Assembly (NCBI GenBank): GCA_002197995.1
Contig: NGZR01000003.1
Span: 7,316,001-7,380,000, forward strand
Source: Gaeumannomyces sp. JS-464
Lineage: Eukaryota; Ascomycota; Sordariomycetes; Magnaporthales; Magnaporthaceae
Direction: 5' to 3'
DNA length: 64,000 bases
The position numbers and the translations under genes were made by a program. A model generated the notes under the pieces. That model was not told the DNA's origin, searched no databases, and saw only the letters and a list, made by a program, of their open reading frames with translations. Position 1 is the first letter of the stretch. Each line of letters begins with the position of its first letter. Shown in pieces: positions 46,281 to 58,493 of this stretch.

Positions 46281-47714
46281 TTTTTTCTGGTTCGTGACGA
46301 GGCCCCGCTTCGATCAGGTCGGCAGATCGGGCATTGGGGTTGCGCTTGGTGGCGCGACATTGCTGCGACGAGGAGGCTCTGGGACGAGCTGCGGGGGCTG
46401 AAGTCTATTGGCGCCTGCTTTGTCATCATGCAAGCCAGACCCCACTCACTCGGGAGCCTCGCCAATGCATTTCCTCACTGCAAACAATCACATTTACTTT
46501 CCATCAGTCTGGAGTGGCATTTTCCAATTTCCGACAGAACAGGAAAACTGCCAACAAAGACCTGGACGCCAAGGACATAACGATAACTCTATCTGCCCGG
46601 GCGGGCTCTGGAACCCAAGCAACATTCAGGAATAACAGCACCGCGCTCGGTCGAGCCATGATCCTTATCGTCGACGCCGCAGCAGCAGTCGGTCCGTCGG
46701 TCGATGACGGTCCATCGGCGGATTCAATGGGCTGTGCCGGCTGATGATGAACAGACAGAGTTTAGGCTCTGCGTCAGTCCGAAGCTGGCGAGGCGCGACT
46801 CATGGATGCATTGCATTCGATAAACGGCGGTCGTGTTTATCAGATGCTATACCCGGGCCGCAGTGGAGAGGGCCGGCGAGCCTAGGGCTGGCCTTGATGC
46901 TCTCGTGAGGTCCTAGATCAGAGCCCGCGGCCGTTGCTGGTTGGAGAAGAAATCTGACAGGTCTGTGCGAGCACCGTTGGACCTAAAAAGATGGCTCGCC
47001 GCTAATCGAGCGTTATCTGAGAGCAGGCCGAGAACAGGGCCTGGGAATACGCCGTTTCAAATCGGTGCAGGATCCGGCGTTATCGGTCGATAGCAGCGAC
47101 AATGCCCAGCATGACGGCTGGCGCTGGGCGGCCGTCAAAGAGACGACAACTTTAAAGGAGACGGGGAGTTGGGATGAAAAGGAGCCCCATGGATGATGCG
47201 CAGAAGACTCGCGGTGGAACCAAGGCCGCCTGCTAATGGCGCGCTTTCTCCGACAGCTTGGGCCAACGAACAGCAGGTAGGGTGGTCAATGCGCCGCAAA
47301 AAAAGTTGGACCACAACTCTCGGCACACGCACCGCATGAAAATTTGGCGAGCACGAGTTGAGTGAGTTTAGCTTTGCAGCCGCTGACGGGCCCGAGGGGC
47401 TCTCGTCCCTGTGTCCGTATCCAAGGCGGGCTTCGACCAGGGCCAGAGGGCAGCGTCGAGTCGCAGTGGCCACAGAGAAACCTCCAGCCGCAATGGCCAC
47501 CGCCCACTCAATATCACCTTTATCTCTCGAGCGCTGCCCGCGGCCACCGGCCTCGCCAGCGTCTCTTCTTGACCTCTCGCCTTCGTACGGGCAGCCCGCT
47601 GGACTCTGCTTCGGCCTGCCCAGCTGTCTCGGCAGGTGCCCACCTGGGGGTGGGGAGGGGAGGGCTGCCCGCGGCTTTATGCGGAAGCCAGCAGGCTGAC
47701 CAAGGCTGCGGATC
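46281..47714. other. Region without a recognised gene
   Basis: GC-rich sequence with several overlapping open frames on both strands (for example 46,334-46,744 plus and 47,135-47,500 minus), none with recognisable domains or a convincing start context. It could hold the upstream, degenerated part of the NACHT relic that follows. No P-loop motif was found. Confidence 0.45.
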
Positions 47715-48060
47715 GTGTCATCATCGCCCCGCCCCGCCCCCGGACCACGCCACTGCCTCGGCCGCAGCCAAAAAAAGCAAGACAGGTTGCCTGCTGTGCT
47801 TGCCCAGGCTCATCTCCAGGCCACAGGCACATGCGCCGCCGCATATACGTACCAGCCATCTCCACCTCCGCCATATTCCTGCATCTGTCCCCGAGGAAGC
47901 TGCAGCATGCACCCCCAACCCATGTCCACGCGTCCTCCACCACTCCCACTGCCACTGCCACCACGCTTCCAGCCCTTGGCCCCGGGCCCCGATGACGCAC
48001 AGTCGTGTTCTTCTTCGCCGGCCATCACTGCTACTCCGCCCCACACCCTCAGCCGCCCAG

Positions 48061-50276
48061 CCCCGCGGACGCACCTACATCGTCGTCGACACCGCCGACG
48101 ACTGCGGCCCGGTCTATCCGCCAGACCTGCTCGCCCTCATCATCTGCGCGGCCCGGGACGACATCGCCGCCCCCGACCTGTCATGAACCGCCGCAATGCC
48201 GACGACATCGCCCGCTTCGTCGACCGCAGGCTTGAGGCCCCGTGGCCTGACCGAGACGCCACCATCCTGCGCATCATCCGCAAGTCGGGCGGCGTCTTCC
48301 TCTGGGCAGAGCTCGTTGTTGGCATACTCAACGCCGCCGTCGCCGAGGGCGCCTCCCAGGCCCTTGTCGACAACACTCTTCTCGAGATGCCCGGCGACCT
48401 CGACGGCTTGTACGAGTGGCTGCTGTCCACCCTCAACCCCCGCGAAAAGGCCGAGGCGCTGGCCCTGTTCCAGTGGACCATGCTTGCCTCGGAGCCCATG
48501 CGCCTGAACGACCTGCGCATCGCAATGGCCGTCACCAAGCCCTGGGCCTTGGCCGACTTGCGTCCCCGCAGCGCCCTCTCGGTCGATTCGCCCACAACCC
48601 TAAGAGACCTGCATCGCCGGAAGGGCATTGACGATGGCCATGACGACTGTGAGGAGGACCGCCACAAAGGATGTGACCTCGAGGGCTTTGATGGCGCCTG
48701 GCACTTTTATCGCTACGTGCGTGGCTGCTCGCTGGGCCTGCTGAAGGCCCGCCCGGCCGCCGGCGCCGAGGGCAAACCCCGACCCCAGCCGCTGAGCCTG
48801 CAGCGTGTCTACGTCATTCACGAATCTGTCACATCCTTTTTCCTCTCGGGCCGCGGATTCGCCGCCCTAGACAAGGGTAGCGTCCTTACGCCATACTCGC
48901 TCTCCTTCTCGCCCCTGGACCTGCCCGACACGTCGCACTACGTCCTGCTCCACGCCTGCCTGGTATATCTCAACCTGACCGACTTTGCGTGTTTAGAAAA
49001 GAGGAATTTGGGCCGCAGTGGCGTGCACGACTGCAACATGTACTTGCCGTTGGCACCCATGCCGCGCACGGAGACCAGGTACTGGCGCGAAAATGTGCTG
49101 GACCAGCGTCGCCTAATCATCTCGAGCTACCCGTTCCTGCGCTACGCCGTCGACAATCTAATATTCCACATGCTGTACCCACGGGCTTTCCGCTACTACC
49201 TGCCCCAGAGCGATGTGCTGCGCCTCTTCGCCGCCAATGATTGCCGGCTTTGGCGTCGTTGGACAGCACTGCTAGGTGTCGCCATCAGCGACCCGATCGC
49301 CGCTCTCGACATCTGCGCCTCGGGGCCTGCGCGCGAACTACTGGACCCGGTTTACGGCGCGCGCTACAGGCTGGAGAGGGTTTTCAGGCGGGTCAGCAAG
49401 ATCGCCCTCGAGTTCCCTAATCCCGTTGGTGTTGCCGTGGCAAGTCCAGCGGCGGAAGTGAAACCGAGGCTGGTGACAACAAAGGCTGCTCCTCCAAAGT
49501 CCATTCCCGACGCCGCTGACAGGGCTGTTGTGGCCGCCGCTGAACCAGCACCCCACTCGAGTCCTGTGATCCCTATAAACCCATCGACAACAAACACAAC
49601 ACAAACTACGACGATTGATTACACCACGACGGATCTCAACTCGCCAACGGCCGCCGCTTTTGCTATGGCGTCGGCCGCTGCCACCAAGTTGAGAAGAGCA
49701 AGGAAGGCTAAGAACAAGCTGCGGCCGCCTGTCCTGCCCACGCCCCCGGAGCACACCCCAATATCGTGGCCGCCACAGATGCAGTCTGAGAGCTGGCGTC
49801 TAGCAGCGGCCGAAACTCCGGAAACCAAGAGAGGTGTAGGAATAGCATTGACGGCGCCGATCGCTGTCCCAGCACCAGCGGTAGCAGTACAGGTGGAAGG
49901 ACATGGGGCGGGCAAGAACAAAAAGGAGGAGAAGACGGCTCTGGACGGGAGAAGGGACTACGAGGAACAGCAAGAAATGGAGGAACACGAGGTGCTCGTG
50001 CCGCCGCTATCTCCGCTCTCGTCGTCGCCACCTGTATCGCCACAGATTGTGTCACTCGTTTCGACTTCGGTGCCCTCGCTCTTCTCCCCCATTTCCATTT
50101 TTTCTCCGGCCCTCCACAACACCATTTTTGCGGGAGAGGACGGGGGAGCAAGGCCCGTCTCTTCCGTGTCGGCCAACACGCTGCTGAGCCCGCTCTCGGC
50201 GTTGGAAGCCTCGTTTGAGACTGACGCCTTTGCATTGCCCAAGAGGCCCAGGGAGGCCCACCCTGATTTCTTTTAG
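48061..50276 (+). pseudogene. NACHT-family (NLR-like) protein, 5'-truncated relic
   Basis: The reading from ATG 48,183 (697 residues to 50,276) matches the region that follows the NTPase in fungal NACHT/STAND proteins: NADDIARFVDRRLE, GGVFLWAELVV, EMPGDLDGLYEWLLSTLNPREKAEALALFQW, split here as LDGLYEWLLSTL and ALALFQWTMLA, then HESVTSFFLSGRGF, LLHACLVYLNL, SSYPFLRYAVDN and LRLFAANDCRLWRRWTALLG. The last 230 residues are Pro/Ser/Thr-rich and disordered. Just upstream in another frame is RTYIVVDTADDCGP (about 48,067-48,108), a Walker B-like strand. Walker A was not found anywhere. The gene would belong to the STAND class used in fungal non-self recognition, but without the P-loop it cannot be an active NTPase. 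The first 156 codons of the longer frame from 47,715 are low-complexity and probably not real. Confidence 0.7.
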
Positions 50277-50688
50277 GAAGGATTGAAACCGATGGCTTTT
50301 TTAGACAAGCGGGCTTTGGTGTTTGGGAGTCTTTTTTCTGGCTTTGGATATCACTGTCTTTCAGGTGCATGGAATATTCCGCCGGGAAGGCCGAAGCGGC
50401 GTTGACGAATGATGGATAGGAAGAAGGATTATCGGACAAGGGCCTTTCAGGATATTTTCTTCGCTGCACATACTTTGGGACGATTCCCTTCCATGTAATT
50501 ACATTGATGCATGCGACCAACCTTTGTTTTGCCGCAGTTGTCTGCCACCCGTCAAAAGATTTGCGGCTGTGCGTTGTGAAATTACTGGCTGTCTCTAGTT
50601 GCATGCTGCGACAGCCACACCAAAGCACTGCTGTCTTCCAGATCGTCCTTAGAGGACAAGCTCATGTCGGAGAGGATCTCTGGACGGC

Positions 50689-50697
50689 TATAAAAAG
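50689..50697 (+). promoter_or_regulatory. TATA box of the zinc-knuckle gene
   Basis: TATAAAAAG, about 150 bases before the ATG at 50,840. It makes 50,840 a better start than the in-frame ATG at 50,504, which lies upstream of it. Confidence 0.55.
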
Positions 50698-50839
50698 CCC
50701 TCCTCCCTCAACCAGATGGAAGTGGGTTGTGGTTTACTCATGGGCATCCGGCTCAAGCAACCACACCACCACCATCAACCCACAACAACCAGCTGCAGAC
50801 CACACCACCGTCAACCCAAGGCGGCTGTCCGCAGACAAG

Positions 50840-51298
<459 letters not shown>

Positions 51299-51578
51299 AG
51301 ACAACAAACCGGCGGGCCAGCCCTCTACCTGGAGCCGTGGCAGCCTTGGCGGCAACAACGGCCACACTCCTGAGAAGAGATGCCAGCGCTGCGGCGAGGA
51401 GCGCTCGGCGCATGGGGTCTTGCGGCTGAAATGCCGGGGCTGGGTCCCTCCGGGCGGCGCCAAGACGGAGCCGCGCGGCCCCGGCCAGCCGACGGCGGGG
51501 CGCGGCGGAGCTGCTGGTGGCGGCGGCGGCAGCGCCGGTCGAGGCCCCCGGGAGAGCGGCGGGCCCGCTCTCCCGTAA

Positions 51579-52227
51579 ACGTCCAGGAACGCTGGTGAGA
51601 AGCAGAAGGCTGGAAAGAGCACGACGCCGGCGCCGCATGTTCCCGACTATCTCTGCCCCGGCCTCTCTGATGGCGACAACGAGACTGCCGTGGCCAAGGC
51701 TCTACGTCGCAGCAAGTTGGAGTGAGGGACTGGACAGCCCATCTCTGGTCTTTGCGGAGGCTGAGTCTGGAGATGACTGGTGCGGGCTGCCATGTTCCCG
51801 AGATTTGATTGAGGATTGCTCGCGGCTTCTTCCCCTATTCCGGTTTTTCACCTGTATTCGTTGGATTTGGTCAACAAATCGGCTGTTTTGTTTGTAGGTG
51901 GTATTTGGTAATCTGATCGGTTTCTTTTTTTTTCTTTTTTTTTTCTTTTTCTTTTCTTCGGTTGTAGCTGGGATCTGTTGGTCGATTCTCGGTTCTCTGA
52001 GTGTAGCTGGCACTTGGTAGTTAAACGGCTTGTTCGTGTGTAGCACACGGCAGTATTAACCCTCGATGGCACGCTTGATTACCACACAAATTAGGCTATC
52101 GATTCAAAATAAAAGCAGAAACCCCGCTGCGCCAAAAGTAACATCCAAGAAAAGCCATGACGCTCTGAAAACACGGCGCCCACCTAAATCCCACGCGTTC
52201 TGCCTCCAAATCACTGCATTCCAATGC
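51579..52227. other. Intergenic, convergent 3' ends
   Basis: Lies between the plus-strand zinc-knuckle gene and the minus-strand ankyrin gene, so it should contain both 3' untranslated regions. A pyrimidine run at 51,922-51,960 is the only visible feature. No gene was recognised. Confidence 0.6.
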
Positions 52228-54461
52228 CTACGCCACGCCGGGCCCCGACTTCCTTACTTCTATGCTGTCGTAGTCTGGCGGCAGCTCGTCCTCCCCGGGC
52301 TCGCCAACCGTCATGCGGGGCGCTGCAGCTGACGTCGATACTACAGACGGGCGTGGACTTGCCCTCGGACTTGGGGTTGGGCCGCCGCCAGCTCCCCCTC
52401 CCCGTCCGGCCGTGCGGGGAGATAAAACCAACGAAGTAGTAGACGACGACGCCAGCACATTCCCCGGCTGCGGCGGCGGCGGCGGCGGGTCAGGGGCAGG
52501 CACGGCACCGTGGCTCCGCAGCAGCTGGACGACGTGGGCGCGGCCGCTGGCGGCTGCAAAGTCCAGGGGCGAGCACATGGCCTCGGCGTTGGGGTTGGCG
52601 CCGTGCTCGACCAGCAGGCGCACGAGGGCGTCGGCCTCGCGGACCAGGTCGGGCGGCTGGCGCAGCGCCTGCATGAGCGGCGAGCGGCCGTCGCGGTCGC
52701 GCGCGTTGGGGTCGGCGCCGTGGCGGAGCAGCAGGGCCGCGAAGGCGTGGTCGCGCGCCCCGATGGCGTGCAGCAGCAGCGTCTCGTCACTGCTACTGCT
52801 ACTGCTGCCCGTGTCCAGCAGCTGGTTCGGGCTGGCACCGTGCTCGAGCAGGGTGCGTATCATATCCAGGTTACGCTGCCGGACAAGCAGCTGCAGCATG
52901 GTGCGGCCGTAGATGTCGCGCGCATTGGGGTCGGCGCCGCGCGCGAGCAGCAGCCGGAACAGCTCGCGGCGGTCTTTAACGGCAGCGGCCAGGACAAGCG
53001 GCTCGCCGGTGCCGTCGCGGGCGTTTGCGTCGGCGCCGTGGTCGAGCAGCAGGCGCACCAGGTCCATGCGCTCGGGGCCCTGGTGCGAGGCGGCGACGTG
53101 CAGGACCGTCTGGGTAGTCATGGCGTCGCGCACATTGGGGTCGGCGTGGTGGGCCAGCAGGACGTGGGCGAGGTCGAGGTTGGCGGCGGCGACGGCCTCG
53201 ACGAGCACGTGGCGGCCCAGCACGTCGCGCGTGTTGGCGTCGCACCCGCGCTCGAGCAGCATGCGCACCATGGCCGCGTTGCCGCCCTGAACGACGCCCG
53301 TAAAGTACGGCTCGCCCATGCTGCTGCGCTCGTTGACCTCGGCGCCGCGCGCGTGCAGCAGCGCCACCAGCTCGGCGCTGCCGACGGCCGCGGCGTGGAA
53401 GAGCGGCGGCTTGCCCTTGCTGCCGCCGTCCTTGGCGCGCACGTTGGCGCCCGCGTGCTCGACCAGCCACTGTACCGTGGGCACGTGCTGCTCGAGGATG
53501 GCACAGATCAGCGCCGTCTTTTTGTCCTCGTTGCGGCCGTCGACGTTGGCGCCCTGCTCGACGAAACCCTTGACCTGCTGCAGGTCGCCGCGGGCCGCCG
53601 ACTGGCACAGCGCCGACACGAGCGGCTCGGGCTTGTAGCGGAAGTTGGCCGTCATGGCCTGGAACGACTGCGAGAGCCCGTTGAGGAAGCCGGTCCCGCC
53701 CGCACCGCCGTTCTTGGTCTTGGTCAGCTTGACGGCCGGGCCGGCGATGGCGGTGGGCGACGAGCCGGGATCCGCTGGGTTGGTGGCTGTCCTGTTGGGC
53801 TGCAGGCGCGGCGGGTGAGCGTGATCCTGCTCCATGGATGGTGATGGTGATGACGATGGTGATGGTGATGCTGCCGACGACGGCGACAAGGGTGACAGCG
53901 GAGACGCATTCTTGGCGATGAGTACGTCCCTTCGTCGGAGCACGACCTGGCAGGCCTTGGCAAAGCTACCAAGCAAGCGCTGGGCGGGCTTGTCGTTGAG
54001 GATGGACGTTTGGCGCACGGCATCCGCCATGTGCAGCAGCTCGCGGAACAGCTCGTACAGGGCCATGCCGGCCTGCAGCAGCATCTCGTAGTCCTCGAGC
54101 ACGGCCGGGTCGGCGGCCCAGGCGCGCGGGTCCATGGCGCGCAGGCGGCGCAGCTGCTTGTCGGCGACGGCCCAGGCCGTCTCGGCGTCGTCGAGGCTGC
54201 GCGTCAGGGCGGCCTGTAGGGCGGGGCGATGACGGCGGCCTTGGGCACGGCGTCGGTCAGGCTGTCGGCTACGGCGCCAAACGTGTGCATCTCCTCGGCC
54301 AGCAGGGCCAGGTGCGGGCGGTGGGGCTGGGCGGCCGCGTCGTCGCCGCCGGCGCGCAGCGTCTCGTCGACGTCGGCGCGGGTGGCGGCGATGCGACAGG
54401 CCACTGCCTCGCAGCGGGCGGCGGCGGCGGCGGCCGAGAAGGACATGGGCGGCGCATCCAT
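52228..54461 (-). CDS. Ankyrin-repeat protein
   Basis: Minus strand. The body (54,213 down to 52,228) has a helical N-terminal region (LDDAETAWAVADKQLRRL, ELFRELLHMADAVRQ), a Ser/Pro-rich linker and about eleven ankyrin repeats between roughly 53,640 and 52,500, with classic GADPNARD turns (for example LLLARGADPNARD, LLRHGADPNARD). A Pro-rich tail follows. Ankyrin repeats bind partner proteins. The true N-terminus lies in another frame, MDAPPMSFSAAAAAARCEAV from ATG 54,461. The two parts join either by a 59-nt GT-AG intron (54,272-54,214, donor GTAGCC, acceptor CTACAG) in phase 0, or by a one-base deletion near 54,218-54,221 in a C run. The intron's donor is weak and its CTGAC lies far from the acceptor, so both stay open. 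The longer open frame from 54,678 is probably a shadow in its first 150 codons. Confidence 0.78.
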
Positions 54462-55296
54462 GCTGGCTGGGCACGCCACTCGTAGATTGCTTTACGGCCG
54501 ATGGTTGTGTCGTCTGAGGGTGCGAGGGCGCGCCAGAAGCAGGCGCCGGCCAGACATGCCAGATCGGAGGAATTGCAGCTTCTGTTGCCCTGGAGCTGGC
54601 GCTTGGCTGGTTGATATCGGTCGAGTCCTGACAAACGCCCACCTGCAGCTGCAGATCCCCGCCGTGATGGCCCTCCACTCGCTGGCCAGGGGCCCCCGCC
54701 GACGCTTTAGGGCTGCGGCTCCAGGGGTCTACCCTGAAGTGTCAGGTGTTTCCGGCGTAATCCCAGCCGCCTTTGATCCTTCCATCGATCCAACTGAGGC
54801 CGCCAGCACCGCCCACCAAGAGCTGCACAATTACGCGTCACGCATTCACAAGGCTTCGAGGAGTTGGAGATACTCCCGAAGTTTGACCTCCCCCTTTGGG
54901 AGCTGTTCAAAACATGGTCTCTTTGTCTTAGCCATTGTTTCTAATAGCTCACTTGCCAAAAATAAGCTTGTTTTGGCCACATGAGATAGCAACCTTTGGT
55001 CATCTTGCCAATATCAGCGGTTCTTTGTGTACTGCAAACCTCCACAAAGAGCTTTCCTGTCGCTTCGCTTTCGCTCCCAAGATGCCCAAGCTGTCTCTTT
55101 GTCAATTTTACGTAAATGTGGATGGCTTTGTTGCTTGTTTTAACAGCTCCAATATCTCAACTATAAACTCAATAATTCCATACACTCCGTCTCTCTACTC
55201 CCACCATGGTCATCTTTAAACTGCACTCCTCGAGCAAACGTCAGCTAACAGCTCACATCCATCCTCACCGGCATTAGCAAGATACCCTACCACAAA
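54462..55296. other. Divergent intergenic region
   Basis: Shared upstream region of the ankyrin gene (minus) and the membrane-protein gene (plus). The part at 54,900-55,290 is AT-richer and contains the likely promoter of the plus-strand gene, but no clear TATA was identified. No ORF is convincing. Confidence 0.55.
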
Positions 55297-56019
55297 ATGG
55301 GCGCGAGAAACGCCACTCACGGCAACAGCCGGCCGGACCAGCCAACCAGCCACGAACCGCCCAGCCACGAACAGCTCACAAGCGCCCACGTTTTCGGATT
55401 CGCGGCAGCCATCCTGCTGGCGGTTCTGGCTTCACAGTACCAAGACCTCTCCGAACCATCAACCTCTCCAATCCCCGCACTCCCCTCAACCACCCCCAGC
55501 TGGAACTGGCTCGTGGTTACTATTATGTGCTCCTATATGGCGGGGCTTTGGCTGACTGCCGCGTTTGTCGCCAGGCTCTTGGCCGGTGCCTCGTTCCCGC
55601 ACAACGGATGGGTTAGGTCCTTGGTCCTGACCGGCCTGTTATTCATCTTCCTCGTTCTCCTCAGCGCCGATTGGTACACCGCCGCGGTCGAGTCGTCCCT
55701 CATGAAGGCGAGCGGCTCCCTCAGCGTGGCTTTCGACGCGGTGCCCGCCTGGGAAGGGTTGAGCGCCAACGGGGTTTACAACGCCTACCACACCACCTGC
55801 CACCATATAAACCGACGCTCGAGCGCCGCCTGTGCTGCTCGCTACTACTGGCACTACGGCAAGGCGCTGGCCCGGAACCTGACCTGGGCAGACCACATCA
55901 ACCTGGATTACGATGTCGGTCTTTTTGCTAACGACGTTCTACCAGCTTGCGGGGGATGCTTTGAAACACTTATTTTTCCCATAGCCGTTTATCAGGGTGC
56001 GTATAGGCAGATGTACTAG
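55297..56019 (+). CDS. Hypothetical membrane protein, three predicted helices
   Basis: Intact intronless frame of 240 residues with ATG in good context (ACAAAATGG). A Pro/His/Ser-rich N-terminus is followed by hydrophobic segments at residues about 31-47, 70-95 and 106-124. The roughly 115-residue C-terminal part has five Cys and a CHH step (residues 168-170), and probable N-glycosylation sites at N5 and N194 (NAT and NLT). An extracellular or lumenal Cys-containing domain after the third helix is inferred. I do not recognise the family. The absence of frameshifts contrasts with the genes at 44-46 kb. Confidence 0.7.
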   Translation: MGARNATHGNSRPDQPTSHEPPSHEQLTSAHVFGFAAAILLAVLASQYQDLSEPSTSPIPALPSTTPSWNWLVVTIMCSYMAGLWLTAAFVARLLAGASFPHNGWVRSLVLTGLLFIFLVLLSADWYTAAVESSLMKASGSLSVAFDAVPAWEGLSANGVYNAYHTTCHHINRRSSAACAARYYWHYGKALARNLTWADHINLDYDVGLFANDVLPACGGCFETLIFPIAVYQGAYRQMY

Positions 56020-56245
56020 TGGTGATCACAATTTCGGCTGTGCTATGTCGCAGCTGTCAACTCATCACTTTTTGTATTTTTAATTTTTTATTTTAGTTTT
56101 GTCACCAAACAAAAATATACCATTATATCTTTTGCTTTTGTTACCTGATACACTCGTTTTAACAATATCATGAACCATATATACTTAAACAGGGAAAGGC
56201 TTGACCTGTTCTGCTGCTTGAACATGCCAGTATCAACCCCAAGAG

Positions 56246-57440
56246 CTACAACCAATGCCACGTGACCCGCCTAGAACAGCGGCTTGGAGCCTCGATCCTC
56301 GACCGACGCCTCTTGCTCGCGCACTTGGAGTTGTTCTTGAGGGCCTCGATGATGCCGTCGTAGGCCGGGTGCTTGCTAAAGTCGTCGAACCAGAGCGTGG
56401 CGGCGCCCTCGCCGGAAAAGACGTAGGGCACCCAGCTGAAGGGGTCGTAAAAGTCCCAGAGCGTGACGCCGACGCAGCCCTTGACCTGGGCACAGGCGCC
56501 AACAGACTATAGAGAAGTATTGTTGTTAGTATGTTGGTGTCGGACTGTGCGGGTAACGAAGGAGGGGGAAAAAACACACATTTGCGTAGACCTTCTTCTG
56601 CCACTCGAGGTTGGTGGCGTTGACAGGCAGCGTGAGGCGCACGTCCAGCTCCGTCAAGGCGACCTCGACGCCGAGGTCGGCAAATGACTGGTACGCGGCG
56701 ATCTGCTGGTCCAGGCTCGGGGCGCGGTGGGCGACCAGGTGGGCCTGGGCGCCGACGCCGTCGATGCGGATGCCCTCGGCCTGCAGCATCTTGACCAGGC
56801 GCCCCGCGGCGGCGACTTTGGGGCCGGGCGACTCGAGGTTGTAGTCGTTGTAGTAGAGCTTGGCGCCCGGGTCGGCCTTGGCGGCCTCGCGGAAGGCCAG
56901 CTTGATGTACTCGTCGCCCAGCACCCTGTAGAAGACCGACTTGCGCCATGACCCGTCCTCCTCGAGCGCCTCGTTGACCACGTCCCAGGCGTAGCACCGG
57001 CCCTTCCAGTGGCCCGCAACGTTGTGGACGTGGCGCACGATGGCCTCGCGCATGGCCTCGGCCGTCCACTGCTTGGCCTCGACCCACGGCGCCAGCTGCG
57101 AGTGCCACACAAGCGCGTGGCAGCGCAGGATCTGGCCGTTGCGCGCGGCGATGGACGACACGATCTCGCCTTCGGTGAAGTTGAACACGCCCTCCTGGGG
57201 CTCGCTGAAGAGCCACTTTTGGCCGTTGGTCGGCGTCGTCTGGCCAAACTCGCGTACATTGTTGAGGATGGCGTCGTACTTCGGGTACGCCGCTTCCAGG
57301 CCCGCGCGCTCCCGCTGGCCGGGCGTGTCGGTGGCCGCGCCAAAGTACTTGAGCCCCGCGCGGCGCGCGTATTGGTGCAGCTGCGCCGACGCCAGCGACG
57401 AGGCCGCGAGGAGCGGGAGGGCGACGTTGGTGAGGTGCAT
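56246..57440 (-). CDS. GH10 endo-1,4-beta-xylanase, secreted
   Basis: Two exons on the minus strand, 57,440-56,580 and 56,506-56,246, joined by a 73-nt intron with donor GTGTGT, branch-like ACTAAC and acceptor TATAG, giving 373 residues. Residues 1-19 are a signal peptide ending SLASA. The GH10 catalytic domain follows. WHSQLAPWV is at 112-120. The acid/base Glu is E157 in WDVVNEAL and the nucleophile is E264 in ALTELDV. The exon junction falls in YAN|SVGACAQV, and GVTLWDFYDPFSW is in exon 2. The enzyme cleaves xylan backbone outside the cell. There is no carbohydrate-binding module. The last 25 residues are unusually basic (SKCASKRRRSRIEAPSRC...), beyond the normal end of a GH10 barrel. ATG 57,440 is preferred to the upstream one because it begins the signal peptide directly. 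Confidence 0.92.
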
Positions 57441-57520
57441 GGTGGGCGGTTCGCGTTGGTGAGGAGGGAGAAGCGAGGGCGGGCAAGACAATGGGGTCTC
57501 GTCGTATTACAGACTGAGGT

Positions 57521-57530
57521 CTTATAAAAG
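57521..57530 (-). promoter_or_regulatory. TATA box of the xylanase gene
   Basis: CTTTTATAAG on the minus strand, about 80 bases upstream of the ATG at 57,440. No XlnR-type GGCTAAA site was seen nearby. Confidence 0.5.
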
Positions 57531-58493
57531 GAGGCACTCGGGGAGCGGGGGAAGGGCTGGATATGGCCCGCCCGCTCCACCGCCTCTCCAATTCTCCCAG
57601 GCGAGACCTGGGGCTGGGCTCCAAGTGTCCCGCACCCGAGATGGCGGGTCCTGCAATGCTGTGACGTCCTCTAGGTGAGGAGAGCTAGGCCTCGGCGTCG
57701 AGCGGGGATGCCCGTTTTGGCAGCGGTGTTGGGGCCGGTGGCGTCCTTGGGCCGTCTCCAGGGGTCCTTGACTGGCCGGAAAAATTGATCCGAGTGGCTT
57801 TGGCGAGGGGCTTGGTCGCTGGTCGCTGACGAGGGCAGAAAACAGACGCAAACTCCACCCGGCGTGGCCTCATTGTTGACAATGGCAACAGCGCCAACGG
57901 GAACGTTCCTGGAGATGGTTGTATCTGCCAATCTTGGCCGGCCAATTGCCCAATCAGGAGCGGGGCGGTTAATATGCCCCTGGCGAGCAGCCCTCCACCC
58001 CCGCCCCTTTGCCCGTGCTTCCCCCAACTTGGAGGCGGCCGTCCTTGGGGAATCCCTGAACCGAGCCGAGCGGATCGGCGACGCCCCAGGCAACTTTGTT
58101 CTGCCGGCTTGGGCCGCTGCCTTTGCACAGACGTGAAGGATTTAACCGCGAGCGCCAGCCGGTAATTTGCTGGCGTGTCCAGCTCGCTTAAACATCAAGA
58201 CTGCCCAGACAACCATCTGGACGAGGACGAGGCAGGGTGCCCACGTGACGGCGACATTACCCGGCGGCTGAAGTGCAAGCTTTGTAAATCGATGACTGCC
58301 AACTTTACATTACCCCGGATTGGCGCTGGGCCGGTGCGTCATTGTTCCGGAGCCTGATGCCTTCAAGACATGACGAGGACAGATTCGCTTCTGGCACAGT
58401 TCCCGTTTACGGAGTCATTTTAGTGGATGGAGATTTGCCTCTTGTAGAGTTTAGAGAACAGAGAATTATACGGCATTTCACCAGGCGGGCGTG
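57531..58493. other. Divergent intergenic region
   Basis: About 960 bases between the xylanase and the SET gene, which are transcribed away from each other. Several open frames on both strands are composition artefacts with no recognisable domain. Confidence 0.55.

Noticed and set aside
47715..48182. First 156 codons of the 853-codon NACHT-relic frame
   Set aside because: Low-complexity Pro/Arg/His composition; the recognisable Walker B-like strand is in a different frame over the same bases.
50504..50839. Upstream start for the zinc-knuckle protein
   Set aside because: The TATA box at 50,689 lies inside this extension, and the sequence before 50,840 has no conserved character.
52510..53844. 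444-codon plus-strand open frame
   Set aside because: Antisense shadow of the ankyrin repeats in GC-rich DNA.
54214..54678. First 155 codons of the 816-codon minus-strand frame as the ankyrin N-terminus
   Set aside because: Arg-rich run typical of out-of-frame GC-rich coding; the sensible N-terminus is in the neighbouring frame from 54,461.
57536..58165. Several open frames between the xylanase and SET genes
   Set aside because: No domain or codon-level support; overlapping frames on both strands point to GC-rich intergenic DNA.
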